A program made the position numbers and the translations under genes. The notes under the pieces were generated by a model. It saw only the letters and a list, made by a program, of their open reading frames with translations, was not told the DNA's origin and searched no databases. 64,000 nt of DNA, taken from Bacteroides nordii WAL 11050 = JCM 12987. Its GTDB lineage: Bacteria > Bacteroidota > Bacteroidia > Bacteroidales > Bacteroidaceae. The stretch spans positions 1 through 64,000 of the forward strand of contig BAJA01000029.1 of assembly GCA_000613465.1 (NCBI GenBank), in the 5' to 3' direction. Below, one piece after another: positions 8,833 to 19,229 of this stretch (the stretch's first letter is position 1; the number at the start of each line of letters is the position of its first letter).

Positions 8833-10493
8833 ATGGTAAAAGATTTATTAACCCCCGATTATATCTTCGAAGCCAGCTGGGAGGTATGCAATAAAGTAGG
8901 AGGATCTACACTGTTCTGTCTACAAGGGCGAACACATTGCAAACCGCTTTTCGTGATAAATTGTTCTTTATTGGCCCGGATGTATGGCAAGGCAAGGATA
9001 ATCCCTTGTTTATTGAATCCGATAATCTTTGTGCTGCATGGAAAGAGTATGCACGTGAAAAAGATAACCTTTCTGTTCGTGTCGGACGTTGGAATATTCC
9101 GGGTGAGCCCATTGTTATTTTAGTCGATTTTCAGCCCTTCTTTGAAAAGAAGGATGATATATATACAGAAATGTGGAATCGTTTTCAAGTAGATTCGTTG
9201 CATGCTTATGGCGATTATGATGAAGCTTCTATGTTTTCGTATGCTGCCGGAAGGGTAGTAGAAAGCTTCTATCGCTATAATCTGACGGAGAATGATAAAG
9301 TAGTTTATCAGGCACACGAATGGATGACAGGCCTCGGAGCACTTTATTTGCAAATGGCTGTACCTGAAATTGCAACTATTTTCACAACTCATGCAACGTC
9401 TATCGGACGTTCCATAGCAGGTAACAATAAGCCGCTATATGATTATCTGTTTGCTTATAACGGAGATCAAATGGCTGGAGAATTGAATATGCAATCGAAA
9501 CATTCTATTGAAAAGCAGACTGCTCACTATGTGGATTGTTTTACGACGGTGAGTGAAATAACCAACAATGAGTGTAAGGAGTTGCTTGAAAAGTCGGCAG
9601 ATGTAGTGCTGATGAATGGTTTTGAAGATGATTTTGTACCGAAAGGAAGTACTTTCACAGGTAAACGTAAACGTGCCCGTTCGGCGATGCTGAATGTTGC
9701 CAACAAATTAATGGGAACAAATTTGGGTGATGACACGTTAATTATCGGAACCAGTGGGCGTTATGAATTTAAGAATAAAGGTATCGACGTCTTTTTAGAG
9801 TCATTGAATCGCCTTAATCGCGATAAGAATTTAAAGAGAGAGGTATTAGCATTTGTCAATGTACCTGGTTGGGTGGGAGATCCACGGGAGGACTTGCAAG
9901 CGCGTCTGAAGAGTAAAGAGAAGTTTGATACGCCGCTGGAAGTACCTTTTATAACACACTGGTTGCATAATATGACACATGATCAGGTGCTTGATATGCT
10001 GAAATATCTGGGAATGAATAATCGTCCGGAAGATAAAGTGAAAGTGATATTTGTACCATGTTACCTGAATGGTAGAGATGGTATATTAAATAAGGACTAT
10101 TATGATCTGTTGTTAGGTCAGGATTTGAGTGTTTATCCTTCTTATTATGAACCATGGGGATATACGCCATTAGAAAGTGTTGCTTTCCGGGTACCTACTA
10201 TAACAACTGACCTTGCCGGTTTTGGCCTTTGGGTGAAAAGCCTGAAAAATCAGCATGGCATTAATGATGGAGTAGAAGTATTACATCGGTCGGATTACAA
10301 CTATTCCGAAGTGGCCGATGGCATTAAAGATACTATCTCTCTATTTTCAGGAAAAACAGAAAATGAAGTAAAGGAAATCCGCAAACATGCAGCCGAAATC
10401 GCAGAACAGGCGTTGTGGAAGCACTTTATTAGATATTATTATGAGGCTTATGACATTGCTTTACGCAGTGCAATGAAACGTCAGCTGAATTAA
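8833..10493 (+). CDS. Glycogen synthase, GT3 (eukaryote-like) family (frameshift near start)
   Basis: Transfers glucose from a sugar nucleotide to growing alpha-1,4-glucan. It opens MVKDLLTPDYIFEASWEVCN followed by KVGG. After restoring one A at about 8904 it continues IYTVLSTRANTLQTAFRDKL, the signature opening of fungal/animal-type glycogen synthases (GT3) rather than bacterial GlgA (GT5). About 553 residues. Later it has the retaining-glycosyltransferase segment YPSYYEPWGYTPLESVAFRV, with the conserved acidic residue for donor binding. Without the correction the first 35 codons are out of frame with the rest. The phosphorylase gene follows 32 bp downstream, so synthesis and breakdown are encoded together. 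Confidence 0.92.
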
Positions 10494-10525
10494 ATTTATT
10501 CATCAACAAGTAAATCATAAACATT

Positions 10526-13089
10526 ATGAAAGTTAAAGTTAGTAATGTGAACACTCCGAACTGGAAAGAGGTAACTGTAAAATCCCGCGTTCCGGTAGAA
10601 TTAGAAAAACTATCTGAAATAGCTCGGAACATTTGGTGGTCCTGGAATTATGAGGCTACTGAATTGTTCTCTGATCTGGATCCGGCTCTTTGGAAAGAGG
10701 TTGGTCAGAATCCGGTGCTTCTTCTAGAACGTATGAGTTATGAGAAACTGGAAGCTTTGTCTAAAGACAAAGTGATTTTGAGACGCATGAATGATGTGTA
10801 TTCCAAGTTTAGAGATTATATGGATGTGAAACCGGACACTACTCGTCCGTCAGTAGCTTATTTCAGTATGGAATATGGCTTGACTCACGTTCTTAAAATA
10901 TATTCCGGTGGTCTGGGTGTTCTTGCCGGTGACTATCTGAAAGAGGCCTCTGATAGTAATGTAGACCTTTGTGCAGTAGGTTTCCTTTATCGTTATGGCT
11001 ATTTTACTCAGTCTTTGTCTATGGATGGACAACAGATTGCCAATTACGAAGCGCAGAACTTTGGGCAATTGCCTATCGACCGTGTTCTTGATGCTGACGG
11101 TAAACCGATGGTAGTAGCTGTGCCTTATATGAACTACTTTGTACATGCTAACGTATGGCGCGTGAATGTGGGCCGTATCTCTTTATATCTGTTGGATACG
11201 GATAATGAGCTGAACAGTGAATTTGACCGTCCTATTACTCATCAGCTGTATGGTGGTGACTGGGAAAATCGTTTGAAACAGGAAATCCTGTTGGGTATCG
11301 GTGGTATCCTGACATTGAAAGCTCTGGGTATCAAGAAGGACGTCTATCATTGCAACGAAGGACATGCTGCACTGATCAATGTTCAGCGTATCTGTGATTA
11401 TGTGGCTACTGGCCTGACATTTGACCAGTCTATCGAGTTGGTTCGTGCTTCTTCTCTTTATACAGTCCATACTCCGGTTCCTGCCGGACATGACTACTTC
11501 GATGAAGGTCTTTTTGGCAAATATATGGGTGGATATCCTGCAATGATGGGCATCAGCTGGATGATCTGATGGATCTTGGACGTAACAATCCAGGTGATAA
11601 GGGAGAGCGTTTCTGTATGTCTGTATTTGCTTGCAATACTTCTCAGGAAGTAAATGGTGTAAGCTGGTTGCATGGAAAAGTTTCTCAGGAGATGTTTGCT
11701 TCTATCTGGAAAGGTTACTTCCCTGAAGAGAGTCATGTAGGTTATGTTACTAATGGTGTTCACTTCCCAACTTGGAGTGCTACGGAGTGGAAGCAACTGT
11801 ACGCTAAATATTTTAATGAAAACTTTTTGTATGATCAGTCTAACCCGAAGATTTGGGAAGCTATCTACAATGTATCCGATGAGGAAATCTGGAAGACTCG
11901 TATGACCATGAAGAACAAGCTGGTGGATTACATCCGCAAGCAGTTCCGTGAAACATGGCTGAAGAACCAGGGTGATCCTTCACGTATTGTTTCATTAATG
12001 GATAAGATCAACCCTAACGCATTACTGATTGGTTTCGGCCGTCGTTTTGCTACCTACAAACGTGCTCATCTGTTGTTTACTGACCTGGAACGTTTAGCTA
12101 AGATTGTTAACAATCCTGATTATCCAGTACAATTCCTTTTCACAGGTAAGGCTCACCCGCATGATGGTGCCGGTCAAGGTTTGATTAAGAGAATTATTGA
12201 GATCTCCCGCCGTCCGGAATTCTTAGGTAAGATTATCTTCCTCGAAAATTATGATATGCAGTTAGCACGCCGTCTGGTGTCCGGAGTTGATATTTGGTTG
12301 AATACTCCGACTCGTCCGTTGGAAGCATCGGGTACATCCGGTGAGAAAGCGTTGATGAATGGTGTGGTTAACTTCTCTGTACTTGATGGATGGTGGCTGG
12401 AAGGTTACCGTGAAGGTGCAGGTTGGGCGTTAACAGAAAAACGTACTTACCAGAATCAGGATCATCAGGACCAGTTGGATGCTGCGACTATTTACAGTAT
12501 CCTTGAAACAGAAATCCTGCCGTTGTATTATGCACGTAATAAGAAGGGATATTCTGAAGGTTGGGTGAAGACTATAAAGAACTCTATTGCTCAGATTGCT
12601 CCTCACTATACAATGAAGCGCCAGCTTGATGATTATTATAATAAGTTCTATATCAAAGAAGCAAAACGTTTCCAGATGTTGTCTGCTAATGATAATGCCA
12701 AAGCGAAAGAGATAGCAGCATGGAAAGAGGAAGTAGTAGCGAAGTGGGATTCAATTGAAATTGTATCTTGCGAAAAGACTGAAGAGCTTGTGAAGGGAGC
12801 TATTGAAAGCGGAAAAGAGTATACAATCACTTACGTAATCGATGAAAAAGGCTTGAATGATGCCGTAGGACTCGAGTTAGTGACCACTTATACGACTGCC
12901 GATGATAAGCAACATGTTTATTCGGTAGAGCCGTTCAGTGTTATCAAGAAGGAAGGCAACCTGTATACATTCCAGGCAAAACACAGCTTGTCTAATGCAG
13001 GAAGTTTTAAGGTATCTTACCGTATGTTCCCAAAGAACCCGGATCTTCCTCATCGTCAGGACTTCTGCTACGTACGCTGGTTTGTGTAA
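10526..13089 (+). CDS. glgP: Alpha-glucan (glycogen) phosphorylase, GT35 (frameshift)
   Basis: Releases glucose-1-phosphate from glycogen. About 854 residues. Residues 15-120 form the DUF3417 domain typical of the DUF3417-type alpha-glucan phosphorylase branch (IARNIWWSWNYEATELFSDL). The catalytic domain follows, with VYHCNEGHAALINVQRICDY and the pyridoxal-phosphate Lys region EASGTSGEKALMNGVVNFS. The C-terminal 120 residues form an extra beta-rich domain. The frame ends at 11569 after GISWMI. Adding one G at about 11560 (CTGGAT to CTGGGAT) restores GISWDDLMDLGRNNPGDKGE, so both halves are one gene. Operon partner of the GT3 synthase. Confidence 0.94.
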
Positions 13090-13118
13090 CAAACAACTAT
13101 AAAGTATTATAATAAAAA

Positions 13119-13152
13119 TAGCCCTTGCAATAGTAAAATATTGCAAGGGCTA
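13119..13152 (+). terminator. Hairpin terminator after glgP
   Basis: A perfect 14-bp stem TAGCCCTTGCAATA / TATTGCAAGGGCTA with a 6-nt loop lies 30 bp after the glgP stop. The tail is only weakly T-rich (ATTATTTG). Confidence 0.75.
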
Positions 13153-13211
13153 ATTATTTGTACATGAAGATGTGTCAAAAGTCTGAGAAAGCTATCGATA
13201 TGTAACTTTAG

Positions 13212-13284
13212 AAACGCAGATTAACACAAATGACCGCGGATTTAATTTAATCTTTGCGTAAATTAGCGTTAATCTGCGTTTTAA
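13212..13284. repeat. Dispersed intergenic inverted repeat, copy 2 (CGCAGATT family)
   Basis: AAACGCAGATTAACACAAAT starts at 13212. The partner arm contains AGCGTTAATCTGCGTTTTAA (13265-13284), which is inverted relative to it. The first arm matches the reverse complement of the second arm of the copy at 19003-19100. It sits between convergent genes (glgP and the TlpA-like gene) in a 238-bp gap that otherwise holds only the glgP terminator. Confidence 0.75.
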
Positions 13285-13327
13285 TGATGGTTAATTTACT
13301 TTATTGACGCACCCTCACGATACTTTT

Positions 13328-14427
13328 TTATTTCAGTACTTCAGCCAGTTTGGTTTGGAGTCCTTCGCCGTGGAGTCCACGTGCGATGATTGTACCTTCA
13401 CCGTCAATCAGAATGGTATGAGGAATACTGTTTACAGCATACAGTTGTGCACCTTCGCTACCCCAGTATTTCAGATCGGACATCTGTGGCCATGTGATTT
13501 TCAGATTCTTGATAGATTCTTTCCATGCATCGGCACTCTGGTCGAGTGATACGCCAACAATCTCAAAGTTTTTACCTTTATATTTAGCGTAAGCATCTAC
13601 GAGATTAGGCATTTCGCGACGACAAGGACCGCACCAGCTTGCCCAGAAATCAATAAGAACAACTTTACCTTTGCCTACATAATCAGACAATTTCACAGGT
13701 TTTCCGTCGGGAGTCAACATTTCGAAGTCAATGAATTTTTGCCCTACGGCAGTCTTCTTTTGCTTTTCGGTCATTTCCTTGATCTTTACGATTGTTTCGT
13801 CATTCTGGAATTGAGCCGGGATCTGTTGTAGTAAAGCATCATTCTCAGCAGTTGTCATATTATAATAATTGCTTTTGAACAGATGAATACCGACAGGGTT
13901 TGTGATATTCTTCTCGATACCTTCTTTGTAAACTTGTCCCAACTCTTCTTCGAGTTTTTCAAGTTCCTTCATATTAGCTTCTTTCTGCTCATCGGTTATA
14001 TCGGCACTTCTCATTGATTCATAAAGAGGAGTTGCTTTCTGATTCAACGCATTGATCTTATTACGGATTTCCTGATATGCATCATTGTTGGCTGTACCGG
14101 TTGCCGAATCATTATCTCTGGTCAGTGCTATATTGATCTTACCGTTTTCAAGGAAGAAGTCTATAAGTAAAGCCTCGTTACCCTTACCGGATGTAATGTA
14201 ACGGTTGACAGCAGAATCCTGCACACCTTCAAAGGTAAAGGTTCCTTTTGTAATAATTGCAGTATCCAGTTTGCTAAGTTGTCTGCCTACTACTTCCTGT
14301 AGAAATACAGTGTCACCGTCTGCCGCTCCTTCTACTGTACCGGTGATAACGTAGCCGGGTTTGTTGCCGTTACATGCTACCATGCCTAAAGCGGCTGCAG
14401 CAACGAACAAATAAGTTAACTTTTCAT
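13328..14427 (-). CDS. TlpA-like thiol-disulfide oxidoreductase lipoprotein with DUF4369 (frameshift at start)
   Basis: A periplasm-facing thioredoxin-fold protein of about 366 residues. The N-terminal region (YVITGTVEGAADGDTVFLQE) is a DUF4369 domain, then a helical linker. The C-terminal thioredoxin/AhpC domain has the redox motif ASWCGPCRREMP and the cis-Pro segment SIPHTILIDGEG. The ATG at 14427 reads MKS and then a stop. One more A in the AAAA run at about 14421-14424 gives MKKLTYLFVAAAALGMVACN, a proper lipoprotein signal with a GMVAC lipobox, so the start is placed there. A -7 box lies about 33 bp upstream. Likely role: reduction or repair of disulfides in envelope proteins (family-level inference). 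Confidence 0.88.
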
Positions 14428-14459
14428 GCTTTTGTGAGATTAGTGAATAAATATTTATG

Positions 14460-14467
14460 CAAAGATA
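14460..14467 (-). promoter_or_regulatory. Bacteroides -7 box for the TlpA-like gene
   Basis: TATCTTTG on the minus strand (CAAAGATA on the plus) matches TAnnTTTG exactly, about 33 bp before the corrected start codon. Confidence 0.65.
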
Positions 14468-14542
14468 GATTATTTTTCAGTCTTATCATGGGAAAACTCT
14501 GTTATATTAGATTAACACGTAGGAGGAAATCATAGAAATGTG

Positions 14543-14550
14543 TACCTTTG
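14543..14550 (+). promoter_or_regulatory. Bacteroides -7 box for potABCD
   Basis: TACCTTTG matches TAnnTTTG, 15 bp before the potA start. The mRNA leader would therefore be very short (about 10 nt). Confidence 0.65.
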
Positions 14551-14565
14551 CATCCCAAATTGAGT

Positions 14566-15951
14566 ATGAATATGCAAGAAAACAAATCCATTATTGAGGT
14601 TAATGCCGTATCGAAGTTCTTTGGCGAAAAGACCGCTTTGGATAATGTGACCTTAAACGTGAAGAAGGGAGAATTCGTGACGATTCTCGGACCTTCGGGT
14701 TGTGGTAAAACCACATTGTTGCGTCTTATTGCTGGTTTTCAGACCGCTACGGAGGGTGAAATAAAGATATCTGGTAAGGAAATAACACAGACACCGCCCC
14801 ATAAGCGCCCGGTGAATACCGTGTTTCAAAAGTACGCTCTTTTCCCACATCTGAATGTGTATGATAATATTGCTTTCGGTTTGAAGCTGAAAAAGACACC
14901 AAAGCAGGTGATTGAAAAGAAAGTGAAAGCTGCTTTGAAGATGGTGGGTATGACGGATTATGAATATCGTGATGTAGATTCGCTTTCGGGTGGGCAACAA
15001 CAACGGGTAGCTATTGCCCGTGCCATTGTCAATGGGCCGGAAGTATTGTTGCTTGACGAACCATTGGCAGCGCTTGACCTCAAGATGCGCAAAGACATGC
15101 AGATGGAGTTGAAGGAAATGCACAAGAGGTTAGGTATCACATTTGTGTATGTGACGCATGATCAGGAAGAGGCATTGACACTGAGTGACACTATTGTGGT
15201 GATGAGCGAAGGAAAGATCCAGCAGATTGGTACGCCGATTGATATATATAATGAACCGATCAACTCATTTGTTGCTGACTTTATAGGTGAAAGTAATATC
15301 CTGAACGGAACGATGCTGAAAGATAAGCTGGTCCGTTTTTGCGGAACCGAGTTCGAATGTGTGGACGAAGGTTTTGGTGAGAATGTGCCGGTGGATGTGG
15401 TGATTCGTCCGGAAGATTTATACATCTTTCCTGTGTCTGACATGGCACAGCTGGTGGGAGTAGTGCAGTCTTCTGTATTCAAAGGAGTACATTATGAAAT
15501 GACGGTACTTTGCAATGGATATGAATTTCTGGTGCAGGATTATCATCATTTTGAAGTCGGTGCTGAGGTAGGATTACTGGTGAAACCGTTCGATATTCAT
15601 ATTATGAGAAAAGAGCGTGTCTGCAATACTTTTGAAGGAAAACTGGTTGATGATACGCATGTAGAATTTCTCGGATGCAACTTTGAGTGTGCTCCTGTTT
15701 CTGATATTGCTGCCGGTACAGATGTCCGTGTAGAAGTAGACTTCGACAAAATCATTTTGCAGGATAATGAAGAAGATGGTATGCTGACGGGAGATGTGAA
15801 ATTTATCCTTTACAAGGGAGACCACTATCATCTGACAGTGTGGTCGGATTGGGACGAGAATGTTTTTGTAGATACGAATGACGTATGGGATGATGGCGAT
15901 CGTGTAGGTATTACTATCCCTCCAGACGGAATCCGGATAATTAATAATTAG
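14566..15951 (+). CDS. potA: Spermidine/putrescine ABC transporter ATP-binding protein
   Basis: Energises polyamine uptake. About 461 residues. Walker A is GPSGCGKTTLLR near residue 42. The signature LSGGQQQRVAIARAI and Walker B LLLDEPLAALD follow, then the H-loop VYVTHDQEEAL. These features and the pot gene order identify PotA. The protein is longer than E. coli PotA (378 residues). The region after about residue 240 holds what looks like two successive TOBE-like beta modules (VVIRPEDLYIFP, later GITIPPDGIRII), so an extra regulatory domain is likely. The start may be 14566 or 14572 (MQENKSIIEV). potB follows 17 bp on. Confidence 0.93.
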   Translation: MNMQENKSIIEVNAVSKFFGEKTALDNVTLNVKKGEFVTILGPSGCGKTTLLRLIAGFQTATEGEIKISGKEITQTPPHKRPVNTVFQKYALFPHLNVYDNIAFGLKLKKTPKQVIEKKVKAALKMVGMTDYEYRDVDSLSGGQQQRVAIARAIVNGPEVLLLDEPLAALDLKMRKDMQMELKEMHKRLGITFVYVTHDQEEALTLSDTIVVMSEGKIQQIGTPIDIYNEPINSFVADFIGESNILNGTMLKDKLVRFCGTEFECVDEGFGENVPVDVVIRPEDLYIFPVSDMAQLVGVVQSSVFKGVHYEMTVLCNGYEFLVQDYHHFEVGAEVGLLVKPFDIHIMRKERVCNTFEGKLVDDTHVEFLGCNFECAPVSDIAAGTDVRVEVDFDKIILQDNEEDGMLTGDVKFILYKGDHYHLTVWSDWDENVFVDTNDVWDDGDRVGITIPPDGIRIINN

Positions 15952-15968
15952 AAATTAAAAGTAAAGAG

Positions 15969-16766
15969 GTGAATAAGTTATCAATCTTTTTTTCATCACG
16001 TAAGAGTTGGACCCTCCCTTACATTATCTTTTCGGCGATATTCGTTGTTATTCCGTTGCTTCTTATTGTGGTCTATGCATTTACCGATGACAGCGGGCAT
16101 CTTACATTAGAGAACTTTGAGAAGTTCTTTACTCACCATGAGGCGATCAACACTTTTGTATATTCCATTGGGATAGCTATCATAACAACACTTATTTGTA
16201 TCCTTTTGGGGTATCCGGCAGCCTGGATTCTGAGTAATGCCAAGTTGAACCGTTCCAAAACTTTGGTAGTGCTGTTTATCCTTCCTATGTGGGTTAATAT
16301 TCTGGTGCGTACACTTGCTACTGTTGCCTTATTCGATTTTTTCAGTATGCCATTGGGAGAGGGAGCATTGATTTTCGGTATGGTGTACAACTTTATTCCT
16401 TTCATGATTTATCCTATTTACAATACGTTGCAGAAGATGGATCATAGTTATATTGAAGCGGCACAGGATTTGGGAGCCAATCCGGTTCAGGTGTTTCTTA
16501 AAGCTGTTCTGCCCCTGTCTATGCCGGGAGTGATGAGTGGTATTATGATGGTGTTTATGCCTACTATTTCTACTTTTGCCATTGCCGAGCTACTGACGAT
16601 GAACAATATAAAACTTTTCGGTACTACCATTCAGGAGAATATCAACAACAGTATGTGGAACTATGGTGCGGCCCTGTCTCTTATTATGTTGTTGCTGATT
16701 GCTGCTACCTCGTTGTTCAGTACGGATGATAAAGACAATTCTAACGAAGGAGGTGGGTTATGGTAA
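15969..16766 (+). CDS. potB: Spermidine/putrescine ABC transporter permease PotB
   Basis: Inner-membrane permease of 265 residues starting at GTG 15969 behind AAAGAGGT, a usable ribosome site. Six hydrophobic segments are visible. The EAA coupling loop is YIEAAQDLGANPVQVFLKAV, where the ABC ATPase docks. The family fingerprint and position between potA and potC make PotB clear. The last 7 bp overlap the start of potC. Confidence 0.93.
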   Translation: MNKLSIFFSSRKSWTLPYIIFSAIFVVIPLLLIVVYAFTDDSGHLTLENFEKFFTHHEAINTFVYSIGIAIITTLICILLGYPAAWILSNAKLNRSKTLVVLFILPMWVNILVRTLATVALFDFFSMPLGEGALIFGMVYNFIPFMIYPIYNTLQKMDHSYIEAAQDLGANPVQVFLKAVLPLSMPGVMSGIMMVFMPTISTFAIAELLTMNNIKLFGTTIQENINNSMWNYGAALSLIMLLLIAATSLFSTDDKDNSNEGGGLW

Positions 16767-17565
16767 AGAAGATTCTTGCTCAAACCTATCTGTGGATATT
16801 GCTGTTACTGCTTTATTCGCCGATTGTGATTATAGTGATCTATTCATTTACCGAAGCCAAAGTTTTGGGAAACTGGACCGGATTTTCAACAAAACTCTAC
16901 TCTTCTCTGTTTACAACCGGAACCCATCATTCGTTGATGAATGCGTTGATGAATACGGTCACTATCGCTTTGATAGCAGCCACAGCTTCTACTTTGTTAG
17001 GGAGTGTTACAGCTATCGGCATCTTTAATTTAAAGAATCGTGCCCGTAAGACTATCGGTTTTGTGAATAGTATTCCTATTCTGAACGGAGATATTATCAC
17101 TGGTATATCTCTGTTCCTGCTGTTTGTTTCATTAGGTATCTCACAGGGCTATACAACTGTGGTACTGGCGCATATTACATTTTGTACTCCTTACGTGGTG
17201 CTTAGTGTGTTACCACGCCTCAAACAGATGAATCCGAACCTTTACGAAGCCGCTCTTGATTTGGGAGCTACCCCGATGCAGGCATTACGTAAAGTGATTA
17301 TTCCGGAGATTCGTCCGGGAATGATTAGTGGTTTCATGCTTGCACTGACGCTCTCAATTGATGATTTTGCAGTAACGGTGTTCACCATTGGTAACGAGGG
17401 GTTGGAGACGCTTTCTACTTATATTTATGCTGATGCCCGTAAGGAGGGTTAACGCCGGAACTTCGTCCGCTTTCTACGATTATCTTCGTGGTAGTTCTTG
17501 CGTTATTGATTGTCATTAATCGCAGAGCAGGTACTTCCCGCACGGGGAGTAACGGAAAACGGTGA
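16760..17565 (+). CDS. potC: Spermidine/putrescine ABC transporter permease PotC (frameshift near the end)
   Basis: Second permease of the polyamine importer. About 268 residues. The EAA loop is LYEAALDLGATPMQALRKVI, followed by SIDDFAVTVFTIG. The frame stops at 17452 after DARKEG. Adding one G at about 17443 gives DARKGGLTPELRPLSTIIFV and a last membrane helix, ending at TGA 17563-17565. The very end of the corrected frame (RAGTSRTGSNGKR) is encoded by a copy of a GC-rich palindrome also found at 36238. The start ATG at 16760 overlaps potB, implying coupled translation. Confidence 0.88.
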
Positions 17566-17605
17566 TGGAAGGATGAAATGGGGGTATACTATAAAAGAAC
17601 TGTTT

Positions 17606-18943
17606 ATGAAGAAGATTCTATCTATATTTATTTTATCGGGACTTCTACTTACCGGTTGTTACAACACAGGTGAGCCACGCGGAAAGGTACTGAAGATATA
17701 CAATTGGGCTGATTATATCGGAGAGGGTGTATTAGAAGATTTTCAGGCTTACTATAAGGAGCAGACCGGAGAAGATATCCGCATTGTTTATCAGACGTTT
17801 GATATCAATGAGATAATGCTTACCAAGATTGAAAAAGGACACGAGGATTTTGATGTCGTTTGTCCTTCGGAGTATATCATTGAGCGTATGCTAAGGAAAG
17901 ATTTGCTGTTGCCCATTGATACTGTTTTTGCTCATTCGCCCGATTATATGAACAATGTTTCTCCATATATCCGTGAACAGATAGCTAAACTTAGCCAGCC
18001 GGGATGTCCTGCCAACCAATATGCAGTTTGTTACATGTGGGGTACAGCAGGGATTCTTTATAACAAGGCTTTTGTTACCGAGCAGGAGGTAGACACTTGG
18101 GAGTGTCTTTGGGATAAGAAATATGCCGGTAAAATTCTGATGAAAGATGCTTATCGTGATGCATACGGAACAGCTATCATCTACTCTCATGCTAAAGAGT
18201 TGGAAGAAGGAAAAGTAACGGTTGAACAACTGATGAACGATTATTCTCCTGAAGCGATGGCAATAGTAGAGAAATACCTCAAAGCGATGAAGCCTAATAT
18301 TGCCGGCTGGGAGGCTGATTTCGGAAAAGAGATGATGACAAAAAATAAGGCCTGGATTAATATGACGTGGAGTGGTGACGCCATGTGGGCTATTGAAGAG
18401 GCTGAGGCAGTGGGAGTGGACCTTGATTATGTAGTCCCAAAGGAAGGTAGCAACATTTGGTATGATGGTTGGGTGATTCCGAAATATGCACGCAACCCGA
18501 AAGCTGCCAGTTATTTTATTAATTTCATGTGTCGTCCCGATATTGCTATTCGGAATATGGATGCCTGTGGATACGTAAGTTCTATTGCTTCTCCCGAGAT
18601 TATGGAAGAAAAAATAGATACGACGTTGACTTATTATTCCGACTTGAGCTATTTTTTTGGTTCCGGTGCAGATAGTATTCAGATCAATCGTATTCAATAT
18701 CCGGACCGTAGTGTGGTAGAACGTTGTGCAATGATTCGTGACTTTGGTGATAAGACCAAAGAGGTGCTTGAAATATGGTCTCGTATCAAAGGAGACAATC
18801 TGGGAGTGGGTATTACCATTCTTATCTTTGTGGTGGTAGGTGTAATGAGTGGATGGATGATCTACAAACGCATACAGCGATATCAGCGTAAGAAGTTACA
18901 GAGACGTCGCAGCCGTAGAAAGAAGAATCAGAAGTCGTTGTAA
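17606..18943 (+). CDS. potD: Spermidine/putrescine-binding lipoprotein PotD with C-terminal membrane anchor
   Basis: Captures polyamines for PotABC. 445 residues from MKKILSIFILSGLLLTGC, whose last residue is the lipobox Cys; an open upstream frame is overlapped by potC and not used. The mature domain is a PotD/PotF-type bilobed binding fold (LKIYNWADYIGEGVLEDFQA; KAWINMTWSGDAMWAIEEAE; YDGWVIPKYARNPKAASYFI). Unlike E. coli PotD (348 residues, soluble) it continues past the binding fold. It adds one membrane helix (GITILIFVVVGVMSGWMIY) and a strongly basic tail of Arg and Lys. It may therefore be held at the inner membrane at both ends. Confidence 0.9.
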   Translation: MKKILSIFILSGLLLTGCYNTGEPRGKVLKIYNWADYIGEGVLEDFQAYYKEQTGEDIRIVYQTFDINEIMLTKIEKGHEDFDVVCPSEYIIERMLRKDLLLPIDTVFAHSPDYMNNVSPYIREQIAKLSQPGCPANQYAVCYMWGTAGILYNKAFVTEQEVDTWECLWDKKYAGKILMKDAYRDAYGTAIIYSHAKELEEGKVTVEQLMNDYSPEAMAIVEKYLKAMKPNIAGWEADFGKEMMTKNKAWINMTWSGDAMWAIEEAEAVGVDLDYVVPKEGSNIWYDGWVIPKYARNPKAASYFINFMCRPDIAIRNMDACGYVSSIASPEIMEEKIDTTLTYYSDLSYFFGSGADSIQINRIQYPDRSVVERCAMIRDFGDKTKEVLEIWSRIKGDNLGVGITILIFVVVGVMSGWMIYKRIQRYQRKKLQRRRSRRKKNQKSL

Positions 18944-18959
18944 TCTTAATACATTATTC

Positions 18960-19145
18960 ACCACAGAGTAACACGGAGTTCCACAGAGTTTAAATTTTTA
19001 TTGAAACGCAGATGATCGCAGATTTTCGCAAAGGGAAACAAATCTAAGATAAAGAAATACAGTCTTTTAATCTGCGTTCATTTGTGTTAATCTGCGTTTC
19101 ATCAGACAAATACTACTCTGTGGAACTCCGTGTTACTCTGTGGTG
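18960..19145. repeat. Nested inverted repeats: 31-bp outer pair around dispersed repeat copy 3
   Basis: The outer arms are 18960-18990 (starting CACCACAGAGTAACACGG) and about 19114-19144 (ending TTACTCTGTGGTG), a perfect inverted pair of about 31 bp. Inside, from 19003, lies a third copy of the CGCAGATT family: GAAACGCAGATGATCGCAG... on one side and ATTTGTGTTAATCTGCGTTT on the other. The whole could fold as one long cruciform or RNA hairpin after potD and may serve as its terminator. No coding content is seen. Confidence 0.8.
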
Positions 19146-19229
19146 AAATGCATTCATTACTACACAGTCTTAATCGATTATCAATTTTTAATTAATTTGT
19201 TTGCAGCATTTCCCTCATGTGAGCGTCTA

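Noticed and set aside
11521..11600. Programmed frameshifting in glgP and the other broken genes
   Set aside because: No slippery heptamer plus structure is common to the sites, and the affected genes are unrelated; single-base loss in short runs is simpler.
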